DNA of 64,000 bases from Bradyrhizobium sp. CCBAU 53340 (GTDB taxonomy: Bacteria; Pseudomonadota; Alphaproteobacteria; Rhizobiales; Xanthobacteraceae). The notes under the pieces were generated by a model. It was not told the origin of the DNA. It worked only from the letters and a program-made list of their open reading frames with translations, and did not search any database. Positions within the stretch are counted from its first letter, which is position 1; each line of letters opens with the position of its first letter. The DNA is taken from assembly GCF_015291645.1 (NCBI RefSeq), contig NZ_CP030055.1, positions 620,001 to 684,000 of the forward strand, given 5' to 3'. A program made the translations under genes and the position numbers. Below are positions 1 to 8,816 of this stretch, one piece after another.

Positions 1-315
1 ATCGCTGCGGTCCGCGCCATGGTGGCGCCGAAGAAGGTGGCCAAGGGCACGCTGGTGATGGTCGGCGTGGTGCTCGACCGCTCGACGCCTGAGAGCTTTG
101 CCATCTTCGAGCAGGCAATCGCCAAGCTGAAATTCGTGCTCGACTGCCACCTCGTCGCCGGCGATTTCGACTATTTCCTGAAGATCCGCGTCGGCGACAT
201 GGAGGATTTCAACCGCATCCATGGCGAGCAACTGATCGCGCTGCCCGGTGTCCGCCAGACCCGCACCTTCTTCGTGATGAAGGAAGTCGTGGACAACGCG
301 CCGCTGGAGTTTTGA
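1..315 (+). CDS. Lrp/AsnC-family transcriptional regulator, C-terminal part (5' end outside window)
   Basis: The reading frame is open from base 1 and stops with TGA at 313-315, so the gene enters from outside the window. The visible ~104 residues fit the ligand-binding RAM/AsnC domain: a beta strand (LVMVGVVLD), a segment about the distance between transcriptional states (CHLVAGDFDYFLKIRVGD), then GVRQTRTFFVMKEV, the usual closing strand. The N-terminal helix-turn-helix is not visible. Proteins of this type form octamers that sense amino acids and control their metabolism or export. It converges on the MHS transporter with only 6 bases between stops. The effector cannot be told from this fragment. 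Confidence 0.9.
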   Translation: MAAVRAMVAPKKVAKGTLVMVGVVLDRSTPESFAIFEQAIAKLKFVLDCHLVAGDFDYFLKIRVGDMEDFNRIHGEQLIALPGVRQTRTFFVMKEVVDNAPLEF

Positions 316-321
316 GCCGCT

Positions 322-1626
322 TCACGATGCCTGTTTGACGACGCCCTCTGCGATCTGCTCACGCCCGGTATCCTCCGGCCGCATCGCGATCACCGCGATC
401 AGCCCAAGGCCGACGCCGATCATGACATAGAAGATTGGCGCCAGAGGAGAGCCGGTGAGAGCAATCAGCCAGGTCACGAAGAACTGGGCAAAGCCGCCGA
501 AGATCAGCACCGCAACGTTGTTGACGATCGCGAGCGCTGTCGAACGGACCCGGATCGGGAACAGCTCGACCAGCGTGGTGCAGTAGACGCCGAGGAAGAA
601 CGCACTGAAGAAGCCGATCACGACCTGGCACACCAGGAGCTTTGCGACCGACGGATCGGAGATCACCCAGGCATAGAGCGGATAGAGCGAGACGAAATAG
701 CCGATGAGCGAGGCCAGTAGCAGCGGCTTGCGCGGGTAGCGGTCGGAGACGGCGCCGGCGAGGGGAACGACAACGACCATCACGATCGCTGCGATCATCT
801 GGACCAGAAAGCTCTGCATCAATGGCAGTTTCAAGACCTCCTTGGCATAGGTCACGGTGTAGCCGAAGGTGACGTAGAACGAGACCGCGCTTGCGACCAC
901 CATGCCCATTCCGATCAGGAAGTTGCGGCCGGGATGTCTGAGCGCGGCAATGAACTGGTCCTTGTGCACGGTTGCCATGTTGCGTCGGGAAGCTTCGGGT
1001 TCGATGACGCTGGCGCGCATGTAGAGCAGGATCGGAACGATCACGAGGCCGACGAAGAACGGTATACGCCAGGCACCGGCCGCGAGCTGCTCCTGCGTGA
1101 ACGTCAGCGTCAGGATGGCGCCGAGCACTGCGCCCAATACATTTGCCATCAGCTGTCCCGCAATCTGCCAGGAGCCGTAGAGGCCGGTGCGGCCCGGAGG
1201 CGCCGCCTCGATCAGATAGGCGGTCGAGGTGCCGAACTCGCCGCCGACGGAAAAGCCCTGGAGCAACCGCGCCAGCAGCACGATCAGCGGCGCGGCGACG
1301 CCCGCCGTCGCGTAGGTCGGGGTCAGCGCGAGCAGCGCGACCGAGAGCGCCATGATGCCCATGCCGAGCGTCATCGCGGCCTTCCGCCCCTTGTGATCGC
1401 CGAAATAGCCGAGCACGAGCCCGCCGACCGGACGCATGAAGAAGCCCGTGCCGAACAGCGCGGTGGTGAGCAGCAGAGCATTGACCTCGCTGCCCGGTAC
1501 TTTCGGGTCGACTGGAAAGAACAGGTTCTTGATGACCGGTGTCATCAGCGCGAAGACCGTGAAGTCGTACCATTCCATCGCGTTGCCGGCGATCGCCGCC
1601 ACAATGGCCTTTCTGTTCCTCTGCAT
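322..1626 (-). CDS. MFS transporter, metabolite:H+ symporter (MHS) type
   Basis: A 434-residue polytopic membrane protein with about 12 hydrophobic segments. The start NAMEWYDFTVFALMTP is typical of the MHS branch (ProP, KgtP, citrate symporters), as are GYFGDHKGRK in the first cytoplasmic loop and LLQGFSVGGEFG in TM4. Family members import organic acids, osmolytes or aromatic acids with protons. The gene follows the flavoprotein gene by 27 bases on the same strand, so it probably belongs to the LysR-led transcription unit and may import that pathway's substrate. The substrate is not readable from sequence. Confidence 0.9.
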   Translation of the reverse strand: MQRNRKAIVAAIAGNAMEWYDFTVFALMTPVIKNLFFPVDPKVPGSEVNALLLTTALFGTGFFMRPVGGLVLGYFGDHKGRKAAMTLGMGIMALSVALLALTPTYATAGVAAPLIVLLARLLQGFSVGGEFGTSTAYLIEAAPPGRTGLYGSWQIAGQLMANVLGAVLGAILTLTFTQEQLAAGAWRIPFFVGLVIVPILLYMRASVIEPEASRRNMATVHKDQFIAALRHPGRNFLIGMGMVVASAVSFYVTFGYTVTYAKEVLKLPLMQSFLVQMIAAIVMVVVVPLAGAVSDRYPRKPLLLASLIGYFVSLYPLYAWVISDPSVAKLLVCQVVIGFFSAFFLGVYCTTLVELFPIRVRSTALAIVNNVAVLIFGGFAQFFVTWLIALTGSPLAPIFYVMIGVGLGLIAVIAMRPEDTGREQIAEGVVKQAS

Positions 1627-1653
1627 CTCGCGCTTGCCTGTCCGTTTGCTGAA

Positions 1654-3114
1654 TTACCCGGCGTGGTGATGAGCGGCGTCCGCGTCGATCCATTCGTCGC
1701 CGATGATCTCGGGCGTGGCGAACGCCTTGAGATTGGCGAAGTGGATCTCCCGGTCTTCGACAAAGAGGCTGCGGACGATGCCGCGCGCGAGTCGGTCGGC
1801 TCCCTCGCTGATCGCGGGGATATCGCCGGAAAGCTTTCCGTGGCTCAGCGTCGCCGGATAATTGAAACAGTGGAGTCGCGAGAGCGCCGGGCAGGCGCCC
1901 GGCACCTTCTCCTGGAACTGGAACGTGTCGCCGAGATCCGGCGAGCTCTCGAGCTCGGCATTGTCCATGCCCGCCGGCGCCGCAAAGCGATCGCGCCAGA
2001 AACGGATGTGGGGCGCGAACTCGGCGAGCTCGGGCCGCAGCGCGAGGTCGACCTTGAAGCCGGTGCCGAAGATGATGAAGTCGGTCGCGTAACGGCCCTT
2101 GGGCGTCGTCACGACGAGGTGGTCGCCGTCAACGGCGAGATCCTCGATCGGGCTTGCGAGATGGAAATGCGCCTGCGGATAGGCGGAGACGCGCAGCACG
2201 CTCCGGCGCGGCGGCGGCGTCTGCGCGTTCAGCGTGTGATCGAGGAAGCGCCATTTCCAGGCATCGGTGAGACCGGCGAAGCCGTGGACGACACCCTGAC
2301 TGCCGATGCCGGTGAACTTGTTGATGCGCGGAATGTCGCCGCGACGGATGAAGAGGTCGAGCCGCGCAGCGCCGCTCTCGAGCGCCACCGCCGCATTGTC
2401 CATCGCGGATGCGCCCGCGCCGACCACGGCGACGCGCTTGCCGCAAAGACTTTCGAAGCGGATCGCATCGGAGGAATGCGCCCAGAAGCGCCGGTCGATG
2501 CGGTTCGCAAGCGGTGGCACGTAGGCGCCGCCAAGGCCGTCGCGCCCCGTCGCCAGCACGACATGGCGCGCCAGGATCTTTCGCGGGCCGTCGCGCCCAC
2601 TGACATCGAGCTCGAACAATTGGTCCGCTCGCGGATGGATGCGCGCGACCGCGGTCTCGTTGCGAACCGGCAGGTCGAGCACCTTGCGGTACCAGATGAG
2701 GTAATCCATCCACATCGTGCGCGGGGCACGATCGAGCGCCTTCCAGGCCTCGCGGCCGTGTTGCGCTTCGTAGAATGCGCGGAAGGTCAGCGCCGGTAGT
2801 CCCATCGCCGGCCCGGTCAATTCCTTCGGCGACCGCAGCGTGCGCATCCGCGCGTAGGTAACCCATGGCCCCTCTTCGCCGGCCCGCGCCCGGTCGAGCA
2901 CGAGATGGTTGTCGACGCCGAGCCGCTTCAGCATGGCTGAGGCGACGAGGCCGGCCATGCCGGCGCCGATGATCACGACGTCGATGACGGTCCTGTCGTC
3001 CACCACGCGACGCGGCACCCAGGATTTGGCAGGCAATTCCAGCCAGGAGAGGTCCTGCTTGAGGCGCTGCTCGAGCGCCGCGAGGCCGGCTGGAATTGGC
3101 GTCATCGTCGTCAT
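1654..3114 (-). CDS. FAD/NAD(P)-dependent oxidoreductase, flavin monooxygenase-like
   Basis: A 486-residue protein with two dinucleotide-binding sites: GAGMAG at about residues 50-55 for FAD and GAGASA at about 232-237 for NAD(P)H, with the ATG motif (VVLATGRDG) at about 188. This order matches flavin-containing and Baeyer-Villiger-type monooxygenases and related single-component flavoproteins, although the classical FMO/BVMO fingerprint is only loosely present (RRFWAHSSDAIRF). The ATG at 3114 was chosen because it overlaps the LysR stop as ATGA, suggesting translational coupling; upstream extension would run into the LysR gene. The likely role is NAD(P)H-dependent oxygenation of a small organic substrate. 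Substrate unknown. Confidence 0.85.
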   Translation of the reverse strand: MTTMTPIPAGLAALEQRLKQDLSWLELPAKSWVPRRVVDDRTVIDVVIIGAGMAGLVASAMLKRLGVDNHLVLDRARAGEEGPWVTYARMRTLRSPKELTGPAMGLPALTFRAFYEAQHGREAWKALDRAPRTMWMDYLIWYRKVLDLPVRNETAVARIHPRADQLFELDVSGRDGPRKILARHVVLATGRDGLGGAYVPPLANRIDRRFWAHSSDAIRFESLCGKRVAVVGAGASAMDNAAVALESGAARLDLFIRRGDIPRINKFTGIGSQGVVHGFAGLTDAWKWRFLDHTLNAQTPPPRRSVLRVSAYPQAHFHLASPIEDLAVDGDHLVVTTPKGRYATDFIIFGTGFKVDLALRPELAEFAPHIRFWRDRFAAPAGMDNAELESSPDLGDTFQFQEKVPGACPALSRLHCFNYPATLSHGKLSGDIPAISEGADRLARGIVRSLFVEDREIHFANLKAFATPEIIGDEWIDADAAHHHAG

Positions 3115-4091
3115 GAATTGGCTTTCTCGAATTCGTCGGCCGCCCCGTCGGGGTCGAGGCTTGCGGCCGCGCCGCTGTGCAGCTTGGCGCCGGGCATCAG
3201 CGTCACCGCGGCGCGCAGTGCGCCGTTGACGGCCGCGACCGTCGGCGTCAGCTCGCGTCCGGTCGGAGAGAGTGCGGCAAACAGAAAGGGAATGGCGACG
3301 TCGAGACGCCGGGTGACGACGCCTTCCACCGGAAGGCTCGACGTCAGCACCGGTTCGACGATGGCGATGCCGAGCGACTGCTTGGCCATCGCGATGGCCG
3401 TCATCGACGAATTGGTGTCGATGACTTCCGCCGGCACCACGGCCACGCGCTCCAGCGCCTCGTCCACCCGGCGGCGAAGCCGGTAGGGGTTGGCCATCGT
3501 CAGCAGGCGGCCGCCGCCAATATCCTTCAGGCGGATCACCTTCTTCTTGGCGAGGGGATGATCCATCGCGAGGCATGCGACGCATGGCACTTCGCAGACC
3601 CACTGCACGTCGAGGCCGGGATGCTGAACCGGCAGGCTGGCGAGCCCAAAATCCACCGATTGCGACAGCACCGATTGCACGACATTCTCGGCCGAGAGCG
3701 CCTGCACATGCACCTGGCTCGGCAACAGCTCCCGCTCCAACGACGCCAGCGCCGCCGGCACGAAGCCCGCCGCCAGCGCCGGAATCGCGGCGAGGCTGAG
3801 CACGGGCAGGGCGCCGGCGCCGATCGCATTGGCCCGCTGCCGGATGTGTTTCAGGCCCATCAGGAGCCGCTCGACCTCAGCGTGAAACAGCACGCCCTTC
3901 GGCGTCGGGCTGATGCGCGGACCGTTGCGGGAGAACAGGGGATAGCCGACCTCGGCCTCGAGGTCCTGGATCTGCCGTGTGACGACCGGCTGCGAGCGCC
4001 CGAGCAGCCGCGCAGCCCCGGTGATGCTGCCGGCCGACATCACCGCCGCGAAGGCTTCGAGAAGCCGGATGTCGATGACGTCACTGTTCAT
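3111..4091 (-). CDS. LysR-family transcriptional regulator
   Basis: A 326-residue protein. Residues 1-65 form the LysR winged HTH (RLLEAFAAVMSAGSITGAA, then SQPVVTRQIQDLE and FSRNGPRISPTPKG), followed by a periplasmic-binding-like effector domain. It is divergent from the PLP-enzyme gene across 80 bases that contain a T-N11-A motif, so it most likely regulates that operon as well as its own flavoprotein/transporter unit. Its TGA overlaps the flavoprotein ATG. The ATG at 4091 fits the family start; a longer upstream frame would run across the divergent promoter and was rejected. Effector unknown, presumably a pathway metabolite. Confidence 0.92.
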   Translation of the reverse strand: MNSDVIDIRLLEAFAAVMSAGSITGAARLLGRSQPVVTRQIQDLEAEVGYPLFSRNGPRISPTPKGVLFHAEVERLLMGLKHIRQRANAIGAGALPVLSLAAIPALAAGFVPAALASLERELLPSQVHVQALSAENVVQSVLSQSVDFGLASLPVQHPGLDVQWVCEVPCVACLAMDHPLAKKKVIRLKDIGGGRLLTMANPYRLRRRVDEALERVAVVPAEVIDTNSSMTAIAMAKQSLGIAIVEPVLTSSLPVEGVVTRRLDVAIPFLFAALSPTGRELTPTVAAVNGALRAAVTLMPGAKLHSGAAASLDPDGAADEFEKANS

Positions 4092-4171
4092 GGCCGGCCT
4101 GCCTGCATTATTCGAATATAGAATGAACAATATTTCTTGATGCGCAAGTCGAATTATGAGAGATTTTTGCC
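4092..4171. promoter_or_regulatory. Divergent promoter region with candidate LysR operator
   Basis: This AT-rich 80-base spacer lies between the LysR and PLP-enzyme genes. At 4110-4124 the arms ATTC and GAAT are separated by 7 bases, forming a T-N11-A LysR-type box. A second dyad, CTTG-N5-CAAG, lies at 4136-4148. Two dyads in a LysR divergent spacer fit the usual recognition-site plus activation-site layout. The assignment is by pattern only. Confidence 0.55.
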
Positions 4172-5335
4172 ATGCCAACGGAACGAGCCCCTTTCCGCGA
4201 CCAGAACTCGACCGGGCCGGCCTACAGGCGCGGCTGGGTCGACGAGGCGGTGGCGGCAATCGAGGCGGACCAGTGCCGCACTGCGGACACGCATCTGATC
4301 CGCCTGATCGTGCCGGCGCTCTCGGGCATCGACATCTACCTGAAGGATGAATCGACCCATCCGACCGGCAGCCTGAAGCATCGGCTGGCGCGCTCGTTGT
4401 TTCTCTACGCGCTCTGCAACGGTCATATCCGCGAGGGCACGCCCGTGGTCGAGGCGTCGTCCGGCTCCACGGCGGTGTCGGAAGCCTACTTCGCGCAGAT
4501 GATCGGCGTGCTGTTCTATGCGGTGATGCCACGCACGACATCGGCGGAGAAGGTCGCTGCGATCGAGCACTATGGCGGCCACTGCCACCTGATCGACGAC
4601 GGCCGGGCGCTCTATGCCGAGGCGGCCGCGCTCGCCGCGCGGCTGGGCGGTCATTACATGGATCAGTTCACCTTTGCCGAACGCGCGACCGACTGGCGCG
4701 GCAACAACAACATCGCCGAGTCGATCTTCACCCAGCTCAAGGGCGAGCTTCATCCCGTGCCGGAATGGATCGTGATGGGCGCCGGGACCGGCGGCACTTC
4801 GGCGACGATTGGGCGTTACCTGCGCTACCGGCAATATCCAACGCGGCTCTGCGTCGCCGATGTCGAGCATTCCGCCTTCTTCGATTGCTTTCGCCACCAG
4901 GACTGCACGCAAGTCTGCGAGCGGCCGTCCCTGATCGAAGGGGTGGGCCGGCCGCGCTGCGAGCCCTCCTTCGTGCCCGGCGTGGTCGACCGCATGATGA
5001 AGATCCCGGACGCCGCGACGATCGCGGCAATGAACGTGTTGTCGCGCCGGCTGCGCCGCCCCGTCGGAGGTTCCACCGGCACCAACTTCCTCGCACTGTG
5101 CCGGCTCGCGGCGGAGATGCGACGGGAGCACATGACCGGGTCGCTCGTGACGCTGATCTGCGATTCCGGCGAGCGCTACCGGCAGACCTATTACGAGCCC
5201 GCCTGGTTGAATGCGCGCGGCCTCGACCCGGCGCCCGTGGAAGCCGCGCTGTCGTTGTTTCTCGCCACCGGCGAGCCGCCGACGCTCGCGGTCGAAGATG
5301 TCGCAAATCCGCAAAGCGCCAGGAGTATTGCGTGA
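4172..5335 (+). CDS. Fold-type II PLP-dependent enzyme, cysteine synthase / cysteine desulfhydrase-like
   Basis: A 387-residue protein. HPTGSLKHR at about residues 63-71 supplies the PLP lysine (K69), EASSGSTA at about 94-101 is the substrate loop, and [12 protein letters not shown] is the glycine-rich phosphate-binding loop. This is the tryptophan synthase beta/OASS fold. The length and the TGSLKHRLA context resemble the long cysteine synthase-like proteins that act as L-cysteine desulfhydrases (Cds1 type) rather than CysK/CysM. The gene is first in a plus-strand operon with two AhpD-fold proteins overlapping by 4 bases each. A role in breaking down a sulfur- or beta-substituted amino acid is plausible. 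Exact substrate unknown. Confidence 0.85.
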   Translation: MPTERAPFRDQNSTGPAYRRGWVDEAVAAIEADQCRTADTHLIRLIVPALSGIDIYLKDESTHPTGSLKHRLARSLFLYALCNGHIREGTPVVEASSGSTAVSEAYFAQMIGVLFYAVMPRTTSAEKVAAIEHYGGHCHLIDDGRALYAEAAALAARLGGHYMDQFTFAERATDWRGNNNIAESIFTQLKGELHPVPEWIVMGAGTGGTSATIGRYLRYRQYPTRLCVADVEHSAFFDCFRHQDCTQVCERPSLIEGVGRPRCEPSFVPGVVDRMMKIPDAATIAAMNVLSRRLRRPVGGSTGTNFLALCRLAAEMRREHMTGSLVTLICDSGERYRQTYYEPAWLNARGLDPAPVEAALSLFLATGEPPTLAVEDVANPQSARSIA

Positions 5336-5820
5336 CGTTGATCGAAAGCATTGCCGGGGTCGCCGCGGACTCCCGGCTCGGCCAGGCATTGACGACGCGT
5401 GCCGAGATCCTGCGCCTGAGCGAAGCCGCGCATGACGCCGTGCTGGTGCCGCGTGAGCCCGGCGGCCTGAGCCACGGTCTGCGGGCCGCGCTCGCGGCGC
5501 GGATGTGCCGGCACCTCGACGATGCCGAGCTGACCGCGCATTACGAATCCTATCTGGCGCATTCGAGCGACATAGACCTCGCCGGTCTGGCTCATCCCGG
5601 CGGCGTCTGCGGCGATCCCGCACGTGACGCCATGGCGCGTCACGCCGATCTTCTGACGCTCGCGCCACGTAAGGCGATGCGACAGGACATCGATACGTTG
5701 AGGCAGGCCGGTATCGGAGATGCCGACATCGTGCGCCTGTCCGAGCTGGCAGCGTTCGTGAATTATCAGTTGCGCGTCGTCGCGGGCCTGAGGCTGCTGA
5801 AAGACGGTGAAGTCCGATGA
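5332..5820 (+). CDS. CMD-domain protein without redox cysteines (Avi_7170-like)
   Basis: A 162-residue protein starting at GTG 5332, which overlaps the preceding stop as GTGA and has AGGAG at 5321-5325. The helical pattern ([21 protein letters not shown], then [20 protein letters not shown]) suggests a carboxymuconolactone decarboxylase/AhpD fold, but the CxxC-x3-H active site is absent. It resembles the 'CMD domain protein, Avi_7170' family, which is typically encoded beside an Avi_7169-type peroxidase, as here. It may be a structural or heteromeric partner of the next gene product. That role is inference. Confidence 0.75.
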   Translation: MTLIESIAGVAADSRLGQALTTRAEILRLSEAAHDAVLVPREPGGLSHGLRAALAARMCRHLDDAELTAHYESYLAHSSDIDLAGLAHPGGVCGDPARDAMARHADLLTLAPRKAMRQDIDTLRQAGIGDADIVRLSELAAFVNYQLRVVAGLRLLKDGEVR

Positions 5821-6404
5821 GCGACGTCGTCCACGCCTTCACCACCACCGTCCCGACCTGGTCGCCTTATGTCAAGCCGGTCGAGTTCGCATCGGCAACG
5901 CCGGAGCAACTCGCGGCCATGAAGGTGACGCCGTCGAACAAGGGCGTCTCTCCTTACGTGCTCACGCTGGCACACGACCCCGAATCGCTCGCGATACGCT
6001 CACCCCTGTTCAATCTGATCATGTACGGCAAGGATGGCCTGTCTCCGGCCGAGCGTGAGCTCGGCGCGCTCAGCGCCTCCGTGGTGAATCATTGCGTCTA
6101 TTGCGCCGCCGTGCACGCCTCGCGCTTCATCGGCCACTGCGGGCGCCATGATGTCGTCGAGGAGATATTTGCCGGCGAGCGTGAGGCGCAACTCGAAGCA
6201 CGCCAGCAGGCGCTGTTCGATTTCGCCGCAAAGCTATCGACGACACCAATCGAGGCGTCGGCCGATGAAGAGCTTGCGCTCGCCGAGGCCGGATTGAGCC
6301 CGCTCGAGCAACTCGACCTCGTGCTGTCGGCTGCGATCTTCGGCTGGGCCAACCGGCTGATGCACACGCTGGGCGAGCCGCTGGCGCGTCCGGAGTCACC
6401 GTAG
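5817..6404 (+). CDS. Alkylhydroperoxidase-like (AhpD/CMD) protein, Avi_7169-like
   Basis: A 195-residue protein with the AhpD active-site motif NHCVYCAAVH; C93, C96 and H100 are the expected redox pair and proton relay. This indicates a peroxidase-related thiol enzyme rather than a decarboxylase. The start ATG overlaps the stop of the preceding CMD gene (ATGA), so the PLP enzyme and both CMD proteins are probably made in step. It may remove peroxide or an organic hydroperoxide produced by the nearby flavoprotein, or act on a sulfur intermediate. Both are inference. Confidence 0.85.
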   Translation: MSDVVHAFTTTVPTWSPYVKPVEFASATPEQLAAMKVTPSNKGVSPYVLTLAHDPESLAIRSPLFNLIMYGKDGLSPAERELGALSASVVNHCVYCAAVHASRFIGHCGRHDVVEEIFAGEREAQLEARQQALFDFAAKLSTTPIEASADEELALAEAGLSPLEQLDLVLSAAIFGWANRLMHTLGEPLARPESP

Positions 6405-6508
6405 CTGGCTAGACCGGACGGCCTCCCCACCCGGTCGTCACAGCAACTTCACTTGCCATGCGTTCCGACCCGGGCGACGGTGGCCCCTTCTCAACGAGGA
6501 GACCTTCC

Positions 6509-7069
6509 GTGCGACTTCCCATTCTCGATCCGAAGCAGCTGACCGACGAACAGAAGCCGCTCTATGCCGACATGCAAGCGGGCATCAAGGACCACTTCAA
6601 GGGCTTTGTGAACATGCGCGACGACGGCGCGCTGCTCGGTCCCTGGAATCCCTGGATCCGCGAGCCGCGCTTCGGCAAGCCGGTGTGGGAGCTGGTCAAG
6701 GCGATCGCGTCGAATCCGCTGCTGCCGGCGCCGGTCCGCGAGGTGGCGATCCTGGTCACCGGCTCGCATTTCCGCTCCGGCTATGAGCTCTATGCCCATG
6801 TGCTGGTCGCCGAGCAGCGCGGCCTGTCCGACGAGAAGCTCGCGACCATCGTCGCCGGCCAGCGGCCGGTCGACCTCACCAAGCAGGAGGCGGTCGCCTA
6901 CGACATGGCGTCTGCGCTGGTCAGCGGCGGGGTGTTGCCCGAATTGACCTGGCGCGCCGCAGTGAAGGAGTTCGGCGAACACGGCGCGGCCGAGTTGTCC
7001 TATCTCGTCGGCGTCTATTGCATGGTCTCGGTCACACTCAACACCTTCGACGTTCCGGTGCCGGATTAG
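6509..7069 (+). CDS. Carboxymuconolactone decarboxylase-family protein
   Basis: A 186-residue CMD-fold protein. The active-site helix reads HFRSGYELYAHV, so the AhpD cysteines are missing and the E/H pattern is that of the gamma-CMD-like subfamily. The start was put at GTG 6509 because GAGGAGA lies 7 bases upstream and the family alignment begins near LPILDPKQL; an upstream ATG at 6458 has no ribosome-binding site. It lies 104 bases after the peroxidase-like gene and is probably the last gene of the island. It converges on the GGDEF gene with 15 bases between stops. Reaction unknown. Confidence 0.82.
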   Translation: MRLPILDPKQLTDEQKPLYADMQAGIKDHFKGFVNMRDDGALLGPWNPWIREPRFGKPVWELVKAIASNPLLPAPVREVAILVTGSHFRSGYELYAHVLVAEQRGLSDEKLATIVAGQRPVDLTKQEAVAYDMASALVSGGVLPELTWRAAVKEFGEHGAAELSYLVGVYCMVSVTLNTFDVPVPD

Positions 7070-7084
7070 ACGCCGGTTCGGGAT

Positions 7085-8665
7085 TCACTCCGCCGCCTTG
7101 CTTGCCGGCGGCGGAGATGCGAAGGCGATGCAGCGATTGCGGCCTTCGGCCTTGGCCTTGTAGAGCGCCTGGTCGGCCGCGCCCATCAGCGCGTCGATGC
7201 CGGACATGCTGACTGTGGCCTCCGCGATGCCGATGCTCGCGGTCAGGCCGAACTGGATTTTGCCGGCCAGGATCTGCGTGCTCATCACGCGCTTGCGGAT
7301 GCGTTCGGCCACCGTCCTTGCACGCGACAGGCTGGTCTCGGGCAGGAGCACCGCAAATTCTTCGCCGCCGAGGCGGCCGACGATATCCGACTTGCGCTTT
7401 CCATCGAGGCACGCAGCCGCAACCGCCTTGATCGCGGCGTCGCCCACCGCGTGGCCATAGCGATCGTTGACGGACTTGAAATGGTCGATGTCGAGCATCA
7501 ATACCGAGACGGAGCGATAGTAGCGCTGAAAGCGGCTCCATTCCGCATCGAGGCTGTCGAGGAAGTGGCGGCGGTTGTAGAGGCCGGTAAGCGGATCGGT
7601 GGTGGCGAGCGTCTCCAGCATCACCGCTTTTTGCGTCAGATCGGTGATGTCGACATAGGTCAGCATGCGGCCGCCATTCGACATGGTGGTGCAATGCGCC
7701 CTGATGCGTCTTCCGTCCGGCGTTTCGAGGTCGCGCACGTGATCGCCGGCCTTGACCTCCTCGACGCGCCGTGCAGGAAATTTCGCGAGCTCACTGTTCG
7801 GAAGGTTGGGCGCGCTGGCGCGGTGCAGGCGTCGCACCAGCGACGAATAGGCCGGCCGGACCGCAGCCTCCTCTTCGCCGACCTCCCAGAACCGCCGCAT
7901 CCGCCGGTTCATGAAGGTGGCGTTCAAGTCTGAGTCGAGCAGGAGAACGCCGTCCTGAACATTCTCCAGGGCGTCCCGCAGCAGCTTCAGCTCGTCCGAG
8001 GTACGCACAATGTCGGTGACCGGCGTATAGGTCAGCATGCGCCCGCCGTCCGGCAATGGCGTGCATTGGACGCGCACGACGTCGCCATTGGTTTGGCGCA
8101 CATCGACGGGGATCGGATCGCCAGCCTCGATCACGCGGACACGTTCCATCACATGGGCCTCGAGGTCGGGGTCCGGCACCTCATAGGCCCCGATGTCGCG
8201 CCCATGATGAAGCAGCGTGAGAATGGACGGATTGCTGTCGGCGACCTGGTCAGGCAAGTGCCACATCTGGCGAAACGACCGGTTGATGAGGCGCGCCCTG
8301 AGATTGGCATCGAGCAGCACGATTCCGGTCGGCACGTGATCAAGGGCTGCGCGCAGCGCCAGCATCTGGGCGCGCATCAGCGCATCGGATGAGCGCCCCT
8401 CGTCGCTGGCAGGACGATCGATGGCGTCCGGCTGCTCGAAGGCAACCCCGACCTGACGGTCCGATCGCCAGATCACCCGGCAACTCAGGACATCGCGTCC
8501 CTGAAGCCTGAGCTGGAACCGGTCGGGAACGCCGAGGCCGCTCTCCATTTCGAGCGTCGCAGCCTCCTCGGAAAGCCGGCGTACGACGCAGTCGATCGAC
8601 GACTGGCCGAAATTGAAGAAGATCTTCCCGGCAAGGAACGTTCGTTCCGTGACCAAGCGGGACAT
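7085..8665 (-). CDS. Diguanylate cyclase: PilZ-PAS-PAS-GGDEF
   Basis: A 526-residue soluble protein. Residues 1-85 resemble a PilZ domain (TERTF..., CVVRRLSEEAATLEM, RVIWRSDRQVGVAF), PAS domains lie at about 101-220 and 225-343, and GGDEF at about 350-510. The active site is GGEEF at 433-437, and an inhibitory RxxD site (RKSD, 424-427) is intact, so it should make c-di-GMP with product inhibition. There is no EAL domain and no membrane segment. ATG 8665 was chosen because GGAGG lies 6 bases upstream; a longer frame lacks one. The N-terminal domain has no obvious c-di-GMP-binding RxxxR, so it may be degenerate. Confidence 0.88.
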   Translation of the reverse strand: MSRLVTERTFLAGKIFFNFGQSSIDCVVRRLSEEAATLEMESGLGVPDRFQLRLQGRDVLSCRVIWRSDRQVGVAFEQPDAIDRPASDEGRSSDALMRAQMLALRAALDHVPTGIVLLDANLRARLINRSFRQMWHLPDQVADSNPSILTLLHHGRDIGAYEVPDPDLEAHVMERVRVIEAGDPIPVDVRQTNGDVVRVQCTPLPDGGRMLTYTPVTDIVRTSDELKLLRDALENVQDGVLLLDSDLNATFMNRRMRRFWEVGEEEAAVRPAYSSLVRRLHRASAPNLPNSELAKFPARRVEEVKAGDHVRDLETPDGRRIRAHCTTMSNGGRMLTYVDITDLTQKAVMLETLATTDPLTGLYNRRHFLDSLDAEWSRFQRYYRSVSVLMLDIDHFKSVNDRYGHAVGDAAIKAVAAACLDGKRKSDIVGRLGGEEFAVLLPETSLSRARTVAERIRKRVMSTQILAGKIQFGLTASIGIAEATVSMSGIDALMGAADQALYKAKAEGRNRCIAFASPPPASKAAE

Positions 8666-8816
8666 TCGCAGCCTCCAGTGCGAAAATACAAAGCAAAAAG
8701 CCGAATGAGTGTCGCGCAAGGTTACTTGCGGCAATGTAACGCGTTCGACGTTTTCCGATGAGCAGGATTAACGACTGGTTGACGCGGTGTTTACAAAAGT
8801 CCACCGCGCCCCACGG

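Noticed and set aside
359..1693. Alternative minus-strand open frame overlapping the transporter
   Set aside because: Same strand, other frame; composition is Arg/Ser/His-rich with no TM helices, typical of high-GC shadows.
934..2799. Long plus-strand open frame opposite the MHS and flavoprotein genes
   Set aside because: It is a shadow: the product is R/H/D-rich with no domain, and the minus-strand frames have clear Rossmann and MHS motifs.
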